From positions 62,001 to 126,000 of the forward strand of contig NZ_SDHW01000008.1 of assembly GCF_004118265.1 (NCBI RefSeq): DNA of 64,000 nucleotides. Direction: 5' to 3'. Positions 63,817-64,000 of the stretch are shown piece after piece (position 1 is the first letter of the stretch; the number at the start of each line of letters is the position of its first letter). The translations under genes and the position numbers were made by a program. The notes beneath the pieces are model-generated. The model had not been told where the DNA came from, searched no databases, and worked only from the letters and a program-made list of their open reading frames with translations. Origin of the DNA: Lacibacter luteus. Its GTDB lineage: Bacteria; Bacteroidota; Bacteroidia; Chitinophagales; Chitinophagaceae.

Positions 63817-64000
63817 AATGGCAAATTACTTTAACACACTTCCGCTCAGGGAACAGCTTGCACAGCTTGGTGTATGTGAATTTATGGACCGTAGTGAGTT
63901 TGCGGATGGTGTGAATGCGTTATTGGGAAAAAAGATCGTCATCGTTGGTTGCGGTGCACAAGGTTTGAACCAGGGTTTAAACATGCGTGATTCAGGATTG
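63817..64000 (+). CDS. ilvC: Ketol-acid reductoisomerase (3' part beyond window)
   Basis: The first 61 codons are visible from ATG 63817: [52 protein letters not shown]. The GCGAQG nucleotide-binding loop and the N-terminus match the long, class II (E. coli-like) IlvC enzymes. It isomerises and reduces acetohydroxyacids with NADPH, completing the steps between AHAS and IlvD. It is the fifth ilv gene of the operon and continues past the window end. Confidence 0.93.

Overview
The window looks like a chromosomal segment of a Bacteroidota bacterium, most likely of the family Chitinophagaceae. Supporting signs are a SusC/SusD pair, a type IX secretion (T9SS) sorting tail on a secreted metallopeptidase, promoter-like TTTG-N19-TAnnTTTG motifs, few recognisable Shine-Dalgarno sequences, many lipoproteins, and dense arrays of secreted glycoside hydrolases. 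No rRNA, tRNA, CRISPR array or phage structural gene was recognised.

Region 1 (1-35.4 kb) is a very large glycan-utilisation locus. Its left part (1-14.5 kb, + strand) encodes a metallophosphoesterase (cut by the window edge), a membrane acetyltransferase-like protein, an SGLT-type sodium/sugar symporter, a lyase-like secreted protein, two GH28-type beta-helix enzymes, a GH92 mannosidase and a GH2-GH53 fusion for beta-galactan. A GntR/FCD regulator (- strand) then faces a SusC/SusD pair. A near-consensus promoter and a perfect 8-3-8 palindrome lie just before susC, and an imperfect relative of the palindrome abuts the regulator start. SusD is followed by a compact operon for sialylated glycans: neuraminate lyase, neuraminate epimerase, MFS transporter, GH33 sialidase, AGE-type epimerase, sialate O-acetylesterase, GH95 fucosidase, an SGNH-GH20 fusion and a second GH20 with a discoidin-like tail. 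Together they could strip acetyl esters, sialic acid, fucose and HexNAc from a complex glycan and feed NeuAc to ManNAc and GlcNAc.

Region 2 (35.5-55.6 kb) is mixed. It holds an aldo/keto reductase, a YdiJ-like FAD/Fe-S dehydrogenase with a repeat-like insert in its linker, an AT-rich three-gene cassette of unknown function, an M4 metallopeptidase whose locus lies between two 98-99 bp direct repeats, two lipoproteins, an ECF sigma factor overlapping a probable anti-sigma factor, a higA locus with an odd toxin partner between two 92 bp repeats, a penicillin-acylase-family Ntn hydrolase and a helical protein of unknown function.

Region 3 (55.7-64 kb) is branched-chain amino acid biosynthesis: leuA, leuB, then ilvE-ilvD-ilvB-ilvN-ilvC (ilvC runs off the window). 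The most striking regulatory signal lies between leuB and ilvE: a promoter, a 33-codon leader peptide with Leu-Leu-Leu and an Ile/Val run, a candidate antiterminator and a strong intrinsic terminator. This is a textbook transcription-attenuation leader. leuA has its own terminator-like hairpin just upstream, although the gene before it is divergent.
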